The notes beneath the pieces are model-generated. The model searched no databases and was not told the DNA's origin. It saw nothing but the letters and a program-made list of their open reading frames with translations. 64,000 nt of DNA, taken from NCBI RefSeq assembly GCF_004295795.1, contig NZ_SEBR01000027.1, positions 1-64,000 of the forward strand. The letters are read 5' to 3'. This document shows, piece by piece, positions 35,855-44,200 of this stretch; positions within the stretch are counted from its first letter, which is position 1; each line of letters begins with the position of its first letter. This DNA is from Flavobacterium sp. (GTDB taxonomy: Bacteria > Bacteroidota > Bacteroidia > Flavobacteriales > Flavobacteriaceae). The position numbers and the translations under genes were made by a program.

Positions 35855-35889
35855 GTAGGTGGAGTGAAATGCCAATGAAATGGCAACCA

Positions 35890-35955
35890 GATTGGGATTT
35901 GGGACTTGGAATTTGTACCGATAGCTATCGGAATTGGAATTTGGAGTTTGAGTAA
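35890..35955 (-). repeat. Right flanking repeat with CCGATAGCTATCGG
   Basis: The palindrome is at 35918-35931. On the minus strand it is followed by ACAAATTCCAAGTCCCAAATC, matching the orientation-reversed left flank near 34580. Additional GGAATTTGGAG sequence continues on the right. Confidence 0.7.
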
Positions 35956-36062
35956 TCGATTCCCGTTAAAGTATCCGCAACAAAACTCACGCACAGTATT
36001 AAATTCCCGCATTTTCAACATTAGAACTTTCTAATTAACACCATTTTTTTAAGTCTGCGACC

Positions 36063-36070
36063 TATTTTTG
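36063..36070 (+). promoter_or_regulatory. Predicted -7 box TATTTTTG of export operon
   Basis: TATTTTTG fits TAnnTTTG. It overlaps the first codon of the longest open frame (36068), so translation must start later, at 36101 or beyond. A clear -33 TTG is not seen. Confidence 0.55.
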
Positions 36071-36100
36071 CCAAATTCCAACCACAGGATCGCAAATACC

Positions 36101-36508
36101 ATGAACGCTATAATGTCAACAATCCGAAACAGTTTCCTCGGCAAAGGCTTGAAAGTCCTGCTGATTGGCTATTTCCTGTTGAGCAGCCTGAATCTTGCGT
36201 CGAGCGTTGACCGAATCCTTAAAGACCAAAACGCCGACGTTTACAGACAAACGGGAATGGTGTGCCAAATGCTAAAGTTTTTCTTCGACTGCGAGGAATC
36301 GGTTGAGGAGTACGAATTCGAGAAGCAACAGACCAAAAGCGTCAAAAAAGGTTTGGTAGTGCTCGAATATCTGCTTCCAAATTACTATTGGGGCGTTCCG
36401 AAAAAGTCGCTCACTTCTGACAAAGCCTTCGCACAAAGGTCAAACCTCGACCAAAAAGGCGGCCTTTATTCCAAAATCCACCTTCCGCCTCCCGAACGCT
36501 TTCTTTAG
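36101..36508 (+). CDS. Small membrane-anchored protein of export operon
   Basis: The 135-residue protein is not recognised. Starting at ATG 36101, it has an amphipathic N-terminus, one hydrophobic segment at about 16-35 (KVLLIGYFLLSSLNLASSVD), two Cys residues (MVCQMLKFFFDCEE) and a hydrophilic Pro-rich end. It lies 92 nt upstream of the ABC exporter gene behind the only good promoter box, so it is probably the first gene of that operon. It could be a small accessory protein of the exporter. No function can be assigned. Confidence 0.6.
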   Translation: MNAIMSTIRNSFLGKGLKVLLIGYFLLSSLNLASSVDRILKDQNADVYRQTGMVCQMLKFFFDCEESVEEYEFEKQQTKSVKKGLVVLEYLLPNYYWGVPKKSLTSDKAFAQRSNLDQKGGLYSKIHLPPPERFL

Positions 36509-36600
36509 CGCCATTTCTGGCAATTTCCAGCGCCTGCGTGTTTACGTCTGGCCTTCGCGGCTTTTGCCTGCAACCAATTCTCACTCATACTGAACTACTT

Positions 36601-38256
36601 ATGACGCCATACAAACGTTTTGTAAACCTGCTCAGACTCGACAAGCGCGACGTCTACCAAATCATATTTTACGCGGCTTTCGCCGGATTGATCAACCTAT
36701 CGCTTCCGCTTGGCGTACAGGCGATCATCAACTTTATCCAAAGCGGACAGGTTTCGGTTTCATGGATCGTGCTGGTCATCGTCGTGACTTTGGGCGTGGC
36801 TTTCGCGGGCGTGCTCACGATCATGCAATTGCGTATCGTCGAGAATCTGCAACAGCGCATTTTCGTTCGGTTTTCATTCGAGTTCGCCTATCGCATGCCG
36901 CTCATCAAATTCAAGGAGTTGTACGCCAAATATGCACCCGAACAAGCCAATCGGTTTTTCGATACCTTGACTGTTCAAAAAGGCGGCGCCAAATTGCTGC
37001 TCGACTTTTCGGCGGCTTTCCTTCAAGTCGGATTCGGGATTATCCTGCTTGCACTTTACCATCCGTTTTTCCTTATCATCGGGCTCGCGTTGGTCGCCGT
37101 GCTTTATTTCATCTTCAAAATCTATTACAACGAAGGACTCGAAACAAGCATCAAGGAGTCGACGTATAAATACAAAGTCGCGGCCTGGCTTCAGGAAATC
37201 GCAAGGAATCGCGACAGTTTCCGCAAGAATACCGAACTGGAATATGCCCTGAAACGCAACGACATTTACGTGGCCGATTACGTGAATTATCGCGAGAAAC
37301 ACTTTGGCGTGATGAAAAACCAATACATCAGGTTGGTACTTTTCAAGGTTTTGGCCACCGCGGCGCTTTTGTCGGTTGGTGGATTTTTGGTCATCACCGA
37401 ACAAATGAATATCGGACAATTCGTGGCATCCGAAATCGTGATCGTGTTGCTGATCAACTCCATCGAAAAAATAATCTTCGGACTCGAAGGCTTTTACGAC
37501 GTGCTGACTTCCATCGAAAAAATCGGGCAAGTCACTGACATGGAAATCTGTTCGGTTCCGGGCGCGATCGAGAAAAATTCGGTCGGAATCACGATCGAGA
37601 CCGAATCGGCCTGCTACAATTATCCCGGACTCGAGAAAAAATCGATCAAGGACGTGAGCCTCAAAGTTTCCCAAGGCGAGAAAATTTTGCTCACGGGAAA
37701 AAACGGAGCCGGGAAAAGTACGCTTTTGCGGATTTTAGCCGGAGTGCTTGAACCCGTCAGCGGCGCAGTTTACTTCACGGACAATTACATGAACCGCCTC
37801 GACGAACACGCTTATCGCTCTCAGGCCGGAACTTTGCTGTTTGGCGAAACTTTGTTCGAGGGCACGATTCGCGAGAACATCCTTTTCGGGAAAAACGACA
37901 TCGACAACCAAGACCTGAAATGGGCTTTGGACAGCGTTTGCCTGGCGCCTTTCGTGAAAACTTTCCCCGACGGACTCGAGACGAGAATCCATCCGGGCGG
38001 ACGCCAACTGTCGGCATCGGACGTGCAGAAAATCCTGCTGGCGCGTTGCATCGCCCACAAACCAAAAATCCTGTTGCTTGAGGAACCTACCGACAAAATG
38101 GACAAGGCGACGTCCAAATCGATCGTGGAATTCCTTTTGTCGGAACAAAACGACTGGACGGTGATCGTCGCATCCAAAAGCGAAACCTGGAAAAACGGCT
38201 GTGACCGCATGATAACGGTTGGTCACGGCGAAATCATCAACGATATAAAACTGTAA
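36601..38256 (+). CDS. ABC exporter (fused TM-NBD) with degenerate ATPase motifs
   Basis: The 551-residue half-transporter has about six membrane helices in its first 310 residues and a nucleotide-binding domain after. Walker A is intact (GKNGAGKST), but the signature reads LSASDVQ instead of LSGGQ, Walker B is LLLEEPTDKMD with Glu in place of the Asp, and the switch-His region reads VASKSETW without His. No C39 peptidase domain is present. The start at 36601 is the first ATG that leads directly into the membrane region. An HlyD-type adaptor gene follows after 1 nt. Confidence 0.85.
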   Translation: MTPYKRFVNLLRLDKRDVYQIIFYAAFAGLINLSLPLGVQAIINFIQSGQVSVSWIVLVIVVTLGVAFAGVLTIMQLRIVENLQQRIFVRFSFEFAYRMPLIKFKELYAKYAPEQANRFFDTLTVQKGGAKLLLDFSAAFLQVGFGIILLALYHPFFLIIGLALVAVLYFIFKIYYNEGLETSIKESTYKYKVAAWLQEIARNRDSFRKNTELEYALKRNDIYVADYVNYREKHFGVMKNQYIRLVLFKVLATAALLSVGGFLVITEQMNIGQFVASEIVIVLLINSIEKIIFGLEGFYDVLTSIEKIGQVTDMEICSVPGAIEKNSVGITIETESACYNYPGLEKKSIKDVSLKVSQGEKILLTGKNGAGKSTLLRILAGVLEPVSGAVYFTDNYMNRLDEHAYRSQAGTLLFGETLFEGTIRENILFGKNDIDNQDLKWALDSVCLAPFVKTFPDGLETRIHPGGRQLSASDVQKILLARCIAHKPKILLLEEPTDKMDKATSKSIVEFLLSEQNDWTVIVASKSETWKNGCDRMITVGHGEIINDIKL

Positions 38257-38257
38257 G

Positions 38258-39607
38258 ATGCTCAACATATCCAAAGACCAAACGATTTTGATCACGCCGG
38301 GCGATTACACCTCGATAACCAGTGTGGCCAAGCGTCCGCATTACAAAATGCTCAACAGGATCATCTTCGGATTCCTGATTTTCATGGTTTTGTGCCTGTT
38401 TTTGCCGTGGACGCAGAACATTTCCGGAAGCGGCGCGGTGACGACACTGAAACCCGACCAACGTCCGCAAACGGTGCACAACGCCATCGCCGGACGCATC
38501 GAGAAATGGTTCGTAAAAGAAGGCGACTACGTCAAAAGAGGCGATACGATCCTGTTCATTTCGGAGATCAAGGAAGATTATTTCGACCCGAATCTCGTCG
38601 GAAATACCAAACAGCAAGTCGATGCGAAGAAAATGGCGCTCGAATCGTACGGCGACAAAGTGAGCTCGCTCGAAGTCCAGGCGCAATCGCTGGGCACCGA
38701 ACGCGGACTCAAACTGGAACAGGCTCGCAATAAAATCCGTCAGGCGGAATTAAAAATCAAGAGCGATTCGATGGACCTGGAAGCCGTGAAAACGCAACTT
38801 CGCATCGCCAAAACCCAATTTGACCGATCGACCGCACTACAAAAAGAAGGCCTCAAGCCTATGACGGATGTCGAGCAGAAACGCCTGAAATTGCAGGAAG
38901 CCGAAGCGTACATCATCACACAGGAAAACAAATTGCTGAGCAGCAAGAACGAATTCATCAACGCGAGAGTCGAGATCAACCGCATCACGGCCGAATATGC
39001 CGAGAAAATATCAAAATCCCAAAGCGACAAGTTCACGGCCTTGAGCTCGCAATACGACACTGAAGCACAAGTCAACAAACTGCACAACCAATATGTGAAT
39101 TACTCGGTGCGAAACGGTTTGTACTACATCACGGCGCCTCAAAGCGGTTACGTGAACCGCGCATTGCTCGCCGGACTTGGAGAAACCATCAAGGAAGGTA
39201 CGCCAATTGTGAGCATCATGCCGGCGACTTACGACATTGCCGTGGAAACTTATGTTGATCCGATCGATTTGCCGCTTGTCCATAGAGGTGCGAAAGTGCG
39301 CGTCTGGTTCGACGGTTGGCCGAGAATCGTGTTCAGCGGCTGGCCGGGCTTGTCTTACGGAACTTTTGGCGGACGCATCGTCGCGGTAGAGAATTTCATT
39401 AGTTCGAACGGAAAATATAGAATCCTGATCGCTCCCGACAACCAAGCCGAGAAATGGCCCAAAGAACTCAGCATTGGCGCGGGCGCACAAAGTATCGCAC
39501 TGCTCGAAACGGTTTCAGTCGGATACGAAATCTGGCGTAACCTGAACGGTTTCCCGCCAAATTATTACAAACCTGAAGCGAAAGACACAAGCAAGGAAAA
39601 GAAATGA
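38258..39607 (+). CDS. HlyD-family periplasmic adaptor
   Basis: The 449-residue membrane-fusion protein has a cytoplasmic tail, one membrane helix (IIFGFLIFMVLCLFLPW) at about 32-50, a lipoyl-like half (IAGRIEKWFVKEGDYVKRGD), long coiled-coil hairpins to about 270, the second lipoyl half (ITAPQSGYVNRALLAGLG) and a beta-barrel region. It should link the inner-membrane ABC protein to the TolC-like channel encoded next. Confidence 0.92.
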   Translation: MLNISKDQTILITPGDYTSITSVAKRPHYKMLNRIIFGFLIFMVLCLFLPWTQNISGSGAVTTLKPDQRPQTVHNAIAGRIEKWFVKEGDYVKRGDTILFISEIKEDYFDPNLVGNTKQQVDAKKMALESYGDKVSSLEVQAQSLGTERGLKLEQARNKIRQAELKIKSDSMDLEAVKTQLRIAKTQFDRSTALQKEGLKPMTDVEQKRLKLQEAEAYIITQENKLLSSKNEFINARVEINRITAEYAEKISKSQSDKFTALSSQYDTEAQVNKLHNQYVNYSVRNGLYYITAPQSGYVNRALLAGLGETIKEGTPIVSIMPATYDIAVETYVDPIDLPLVHRGAKVRVWFDGWPRIVFSGWPGLSYGTFGGRIVAVENFISSNGKYRILIAPDNQAEKWPKELSIGAGAQSIALLETVSVGYEIWRNLNGFPPNYYKPEAKDTSKEKK

Positions 39608-39608
39608 T

Positions 39609-41003
39609 ATGATGCAGATGAGAACTTTTTTCCTGCTGTTTTGGCTGATCTCGTTTTCGGCCAACGCACAGGAATTCAACAAAGACGAACTCAGTTTCAA
39701 CGAATTCCTGGGTTACGTCAAAAAATACCATCCGTTGGTGCGCCAGGCAAACCTCGAACTGAGCAACGCACAGGCGAATTTGCTTACCGCTCGAGGCGGA
39801 TTCGACCCTAAAATCGAGGTCGATTATGACAAAAAGGAATTTTCGAATACCGAATATTACTCGCTCCTGAACAGCAGTTTCAAGATTCCGACTTGGTACG
39901 GCATCGAGATCAAGGCAGGATTCGACGATACGTCAGGCCAATATTTCAACCCACAGAACCGCACGCCCGAAGCCGGATTGACCTCGCTTGGAATCACGGT
40001 TCCGCTTGGTCAGGGTTTGTTCATCAACCAAAGAATGGCCGACGTGCGCGAAGGAAAATTGTTCGTCCAGATGAGCGACGCACAGCGAAAATTGCGAGCC
40101 ATCGAGGTTTTATACAAAGCCAGCCAAGCCTATTTTTCGTGGAAGCAAAGTTTCGCCGAAGCCGACTTGTATCAAAACTACCTCGGTTTTGCAAGCACGC
40201 GATTCAAAGGCATCAAAACGTTGATCGAACTCGGCGATTCTCCGGCGATCGATAGCGTCGAGGCGAGAATCACGGTCAGGAATCGCGAACTGAATCTCGA
40301 AAACGCCAACCTCAAATTGGCAAAAGCGCGTCTGGAATTGTCGAATTATATGTGGATTGAAGACGTTCCGGTTGAACTTGGCGAGGTCGTGAAACCCGAA
40401 AAGGACATGTTGTCGACATTGGACGAAACCTTGCGCACGAACCAAATGTCGGTCGATCTCAATCAGCTTGATGCGCATCCGAAAATCCAGACTTTGCGCA
40501 CTAAGGTTTCGATTCTTGAAGTCAACCGACAATTGAAGGCCAATGCGTTGCTTCCGAAACTCAATGTCGGCTACAACTATATTTCCGAACCTCGGTACTT
40601 CGATCAGGTTGAGGTCGAGGATTACAAATTCAACGTCAATTTCAGCCTGCCGATTTTCCTCCGAAAGGAACGCGGATCGCTGCGATTGGCCAAACTGAAA
40701 ATCCAGGACGCCCAATTCGACCTTTCCCAGCAAAGGCTCGAACTGCGCAACAAAATCGCTTCCCAGCAAATCGAGATCGAGTCGCTTCGCAAGCAGAAAA
40801 TGCTGATTGACAATTTGGTAAGCGATTACACGACGATGCTTTCTTCGGAAGAACGACTTTTTTCTTATGGCGAAAGTTCGATTTTCCTGATCAATTCGCG
40901 CGAGAACAATCTCGTGAATGCGCGTTTGTCACAAATTGGGATGGAAAACCAGTTTTATATGGCGAATGCGGCTTTGTTCCAGACTTTGGCCAATCCGGAT
41001 TGA
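39609..41003 (+). CDS. TolC-family outer membrane efflux protein
   Basis: The 464-residue protein has a signal peptide (MMQMRTFFLLFWLISFSANAQ) and two OEP repeats with long helices (YHPLVRQANLELSNAQANLLTARGG-type opening and DAQFDLSQQRLELRNKIASQ later). It should form the outer-membrane channel of the tripartite pump. It ends the operon. Spacing from the adaptor gene is 1 nt. Confidence 0.92.
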   Translation: MMQMRTFFLLFWLISFSANAQEFNKDELSFNEFLGYVKKYHPLVRQANLELSNAQANLLTARGGFDPKIEVDYDKKEFSNTEYYSLLNSSFKIPTWYGIEIKAGFDDTSGQYFNPQNRTPEAGLTSLGITVPLGQGLFINQRMADVREGKLFVQMSDAQRKLRAIEVLYKASQAYFSWKQSFAEADLYQNYLGFASTRFKGIKTLIELGDSPAIDSVEARITVRNRELNLENANLKLAKARLELSNYMWIEDVPVELGEVVKPEKDMLSTLDETLRTNQMSVDLNQLDAHPKIQTLRTKVSILEVNRQLKANALLPKLNVGYNYISEPRYFDQVEVEDYKFNVNFSLPIFLRKERGSLRLAKLKIQDAQFDLSQQRLELRNKIASQQIEIESLRKQKMLIDNLVSDYTTMLSSEERLFSYGESSIFLINSRENNLVNARLSQIGMENQFYMANAALFQTLANPD

Positions 41004-41010
41004 GTTTCTT

Positions 41011-41080
41011 ATTGCATTTTTAACCGCGAATTCGCGAATTTTACGCTGGCTGAAATACAAATTCGCGAATTCGCGGTTTA
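41011..41080. repeat. Hairpin repeat, first of two copies
   Basis: AACCGCGAATTCGCGAATTT (41022-41041) and its exact reverse complement (41059-41078) form a 20-bp perfect inverted repeat around a 17-nt loop. The whole 70-bp unit recurs at 41250-41319 with a single difference. Confidence 0.9.
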
Positions 41081-41156
41081 CTTTTTGCCACGAATACAAG
41101 GATTTTGCAGATTGTCCAAATTCGATGTTCAATAAAACTTAACATTTTTATTAGCT

Positions 41157-41189
41157 AAACCTGCAAGGTTTTTTCAACCTTGTAGGTTT
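41157..41189. repeat. AACCTTGTAGGTTT hairpin
   Basis: AAACCTGCAAGGTT faces AACCTTGTAGGTTT with one mismatch and a TTTTC loop. It resembles common flavobacterial intergenic hairpins and is not obviously a terminator for the TolC gene, being about 150 nt away. Confidence 0.6.
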
Positions 41190-41249
41190 CATTTGGCCCT
41201 TTTACTCGGATTAACAACGCTTCATATTTCGGTTCAACCATCTTTATTA

Positions 41250-41319
41250 ATTGCATTTTCAACCGCGAATTCGCGAATTTTACGCTGGCTGAAATACAAA
41301 TTCGCGAATTCGCGGTTTA
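41250..41319. repeat. Hairpin repeat, second copy
   Basis: Arms at 41261-41280 and 41298-41317 are 20 bp and perfect. The unit is 239 bp from the first copy and matches it except at one base. Confidence 0.9.
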
Positions 41320-41676
41320 TTTTTCTGCCTGGATTTTATCGATTCTTATAGCTTTCCATACTTCACGCATTGGTTTCGCAGTTCCTGCAATTTTTTCCAA
41401 CCTCTTCTTTTCGTCTTAAAAAATTAGCAGCGAATGCACGAATAATCGGTTTCATTCATTCGTGACTTTCTTTTTCTGACAAGGCTTATTCAATTTTTAT
41501 AGTTAACAAATTAATTTGAACCAGCTCATAGTACTGATTTGAATGCGCATTGTATCTTGTCGTGTATCTGATTGTTCGAAGACAAATTTCTAAAATCGCG
41601 GCGAAAGCGAAATAACACTCCAGAATTGGTCAGTGGCTTTTTTGACGCAACTGACATCGAATACGACTGTTTAAAG

Positions 41677-41814
41677 ATTTAACATTTTTTACAGATTTTC
41701 TGTATCCAGGTTCTCCTTTTTTTGGATAGGGATGTATCAGCCCCTCCCCATACCGGCAAAGTTCGCGATCTCGAAAACACGATCATTACAGAAAATCTGT
41801 ACTTTTTGTTAAAT
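41677..41814 (+). repeat. Diverged solitary attC-like element E
   Basis: ATTTAAC (41677-41683) and GTTAAAT (41808-41814) fit RYYYAAC/GTTRRRY. The inner boxes TACAGATTTTCTGTA and TACAGAAAATCTGTA pair perfectly (15 bp). The centre has diverged strongly from copies A-D but keeps CCCCTCCCCAT and GCAAAGTTCG. Thus the ends and inner boxes are conserved while the middle is not. Confidence 0.65.
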
Positions 41815-42073
41815 GTGACCTGAAATGTCAGAATCAAGGATTGGTTTCCGATTTTTTTTCGCTGCCGATGCCCGTCGACCAGTCCGCGTTGCTTTGGCCA
41901 TAGGTTGATTCCACTATTTTCTTGCCGCAGATTTCCGTAGACTGCAGGCTATCATTAGTCTTCAAAAAATTAGGCCACAAATGCACGAATGACCGGATTC
42001 GTATATTCGTGGCCCAAAAATTTTTGTGAAAGTGTTACATCATGTTGGTGGACGGACAAAATTCGTCGCAAAT

Positions 42074-44200
42074 TTACCTTTCCAACAAGATCTCCAAAAT
42101 CTTGATCGCGGCTTCACTGATTTTCGTACCGGGACCAAAAACGGCAGTCGCGCCGGAATCGAATAAAAACTGATAATCCTGAGCCGGAATAACGCCTCCC
42201 ACAATCACCATGATATCGTCCCGACCGTATTTGTGCAGTTCCTCGATCACTTGCGGCACCAAAGTTTTGTGTCCCGCGGCGAGTGAGGAAACGCCCAAGA
42301 TGTGAACGTCGTTTTCTACCGCTTGTTTTGCGGCTTCGGCGGGCGTTTGGAAAAGCGGGCCGATGTCGACGTCGAAACCTACGTCGGCATAACCTGTGGC
42401 TACGACTTTCGCGCCGCGATCGTGTCCGTCCTGTCCCATTTTTGCGATCATGATCCTTGGACGTCGGCCTTCTGATTTGGCGAATTCGTCGGCGAGTTCG
42501 CGCGCTTTGGCGAAACTCTCGTCGTTCTTGATTTCTTTGCTGTACACGCCGCTGAAAGATTTGATTTGTGCTTTGTATCGTCCGAAAATTAACTCGAGTG
42601 CGTCGCTGATTTCACCTAGTGTCGCGCGATTTCTGGCCGCTTCGACTGCAAGTTCGAGCAAATTGCCTTTTCCGGTCTTCGCCGATTCGGTCAAAGCCGA
42701 CAGACATTTGGCAACTTTATCGGAATCTCTTGCCGACTTGATTTTGTCGAGACGCTCGATTTGTTGTTTCCGGACAAGCTGATTGTCTACATCCAGAATA
42801 TGCAACGGATCTTCTTTGGCCAAACGGTATTTGTTCACACCTACGATGATGTCTTGCCCGCTGTCGATTCTCGCTTGTTTTCTCGCTGCTGCTTCCTCGA
42901 TCCTGAGTTTCGGGATTCCGGCTTCGATCGCTTTGGTCATTCCGCCAAGCTCTTCGACTTCCTCGATCAATGCCCAGGCTTTTTCAGCTATTTCAGCTGT
43001 GAGTTTCTCGACATAAAAACTGCCGGCCCAAGGATCGACGGTTTTCGTGATCTTGGTTTCTTCCTGAAGGAAAAGCTGTGTATTTCGCGCGATTCTGGCA
43101 GAGAAATCGGTTGGAAGTGCGATTGCTTCATCAAGTGCGTTCGTGTGCAGGGATTGTGTTCCTCCGAAAGCTGCCGCGGCGGCCTCGATCGCAGTTCTGG
43201 CCACGTTGTTGAAGGGATCTTGTTCGGTCAGGCTCCAACCCGAGGTTTGGCAATGTGTTCGCAAAGCCAGCGATTTTTCATCTGTTGGATGGAACTGTTT
43301 CAGCAATTTTGCCCACAACATTCTTCCGGCGCGCATCTTGGCGATTTCCATGAAATGGTTCATCCCGATTGCCCAGAAAAACGAAAGTCTCGGAGCGAAT
43401 TCGTCGATTTTCATTCCGGCGGCCAATCCGGTTTTGATGTATTCGAGACCGTCGGCCAACGTGTAGGCAAGTTCGATATCGGCGGTAGCTCCAGCTTCTT
43501 GCATGTGATAACCCGAGATCGAGATCGAGTTGAACTTCGGCATTTTTTCGCTCGTGAACGCAAAAATGTCGGCAATGATTTTCATGGAAGGCGCCGGCGG
43601 ATAAATGTAGGTGTTGCGCACCATGAATTCCTTGAGAATGTCGTTTTGAATCGTTCCCGAAAGCAATTCCGGCTTCACGCCCTGTTCTTCGGCAGCGACA
43701 ATGTAAAAGGCCATAATTGGCAAAACCGCTCCGTTCATCGTCATCGAAACCGACATCTCATTCAGCGGAATCTGGTCGAAAAGCACTTTCATGTCCTCGA
43801 CGGAATCGATCGCGACTCCGGCTTTCCCAACGTCTCCAACCACTCTTTCGTGATCGGAATCATAACCGCGGTGCGTGGCCAGATCGAATGCGACCGACAA
43901 CCCTTTTTGTCCCGCGGCAAGATTGCGTCGGTAGAAGGCGTTGCTTTCCTCGGCTGTGGAGAATCCGGCATATTGGCGAATCGTCCACGGACGGCGGACG
44001 TACATCGTGGCATACGGTCCGCGCAGGTTCGGGGCGAATCCGGCCGCGAAATCGAGATGTTCGAGATCGGAAATATCGGCTTTGGAGTACGTCGGCTTGA
44101 CCGTGATTCCTTCGGCGGTGACGAATTCCGAAACCGCTTTTTCATCGGCGGCGACCGGAATTTCCGTTAGCGAAATATGGCTGAGATCTTTGCGTTTCAT
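42074..44200 (-). CDS. scpA: Methylmalonyl-CoA mutase, large subunit
   Basis: The 708-residue adenosylcobalamin enzyme interconverts methylmalonyl-CoA and succinyl-CoA. The start at 44200 gives MKRKDLSHISLTEIPV, whereas an upstream extension lies within the preceding gene. The TIM-barrel part has TMYVRRPWTIRQYAGFSTAEESN and the C-terminal B12 domain has DGHDRGAKVVATG with the cobalamin-binding His. The start codon overlaps the stop of the TonB-C-like gene, so the three minus-strand genes form one operon. Confidence 0.95.
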   Translation of the reverse strand: MKRKDLSHISLTEIPVAADEKAVSEFVTAEGITVKPTYSKADISDLEHLDFAAGFAPNLRGPYATMYVRRPWTIRQYAGFSTAEESNAFYRRNLAAGQKGLSVAFDLATHRGYDSDHERVVGDVGKAGVAIDSVEDMKVLFDQIPLNEMSVSMTMNGAVLPIMAFYIVAAEEQGVKPELLSGTIQNDILKEFMVRNTYIYPPAPSMKIIADIFAFTSEKMPKFNSISISGYHMQEAGATADIELAYTLADGLEYIKTGLAAGMKIDEFAPRLSFFWAIGMNHFMEIAKMRAGRMLWAKLLKQFHPTDEKSLALRTHCQTSGWSLTEQDPFNNVARTAIEAAAAAFGGTQSLHTNALDEAIALPTDFSARIARNTQLFLQEETKITKTVDPWAGSFYVEKLTAEIAEKAWALIEEVEELGGMTKAIEAGIPKLRIEEAAARKQARIDSGQDIIVGVNKYRLAKEDPLHILDVDNQLVRKQQIERLDKIKSARDSDKVAKCLSALTESAKTGKGNLLELAVEAARNRATLGEISDALELIFGRYKAQIKSFSGVYSKEIKNDESFAKARELADEFAKSEGRRPRIMIAKMGQDGHDRGAKVVATGYADVGFDVDIGPLFQTPAEAAKQAVENDVHILGVSSLAAGHKTLVPQVIEELHKYGRDDIMVIVGGVIPAQDYQFLFDSGATAVFGPGTKISEAAIKILEILLER

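Larger units (their letters stand above)
34634..35880. repeat. Tandem array, four ~318-bp units with attC-like elements
   Basis: Equivalent elements begin at 34760, 35079, 35396 and 35715 (spacing 319, 317, 319). Each unit has a 140-141-bp inverted-repeat element followed by about 178 bp of shared spacer containing CTTTCAC, AATTTTCTA, GCTCGG(T/A)..., CCAAATCTTCGGGAAGCC and a CAGTGTAGCAA-like block. A partial spacer precedes the first element and the last spacer is cut after about 25 bp. Units are similar but not identical. Confidence 0.9.
34197..36100. other. 1.9-kb non-coding region built of repeats
   Basis: Apart from the M23 promoter and a promoter near 36063, this gap contains only repeats: a dispersed hairpin copy (34334-34490), the CCGATAGCTATCGG blocks (34580 and 35918) and the tandem array between them. 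Short open frames on both strands recur with the repeat period and are not taken as genes. Confidence 0.75.
41004..42073. other. 1.07-kb non-coding region rich in inverted repeats
   Basis: No gene is recognised. It holds two near-identical hairpin repeats (41011 and 41250), an AAACCTGCAAGGTT / AACCTTGTAGGTTT hairpin (41157-41189), a diverged attC-like element (41677) and a CACAAATGCACGAAT / ATTCGTGG repeat (41971-42020). A small open frame at 40918-41142 is a repeat translation. Confidence 0.7.

Noticed and set aside
41157..41189. Hairpin considered as terminator of the TolC gene
   Set aside because: It lies about 150 nt past the stop and lacks a T tract after the stem, so it fits the dispersed hairpin repeats better.
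42761..44170. 469-residue open frame opposite the mutase large subunit gene
   Set aside because: It is antisense to a well-conserved enzyme gene and has the Arg/His/Phe-rich composition of reverse-strand shadows.
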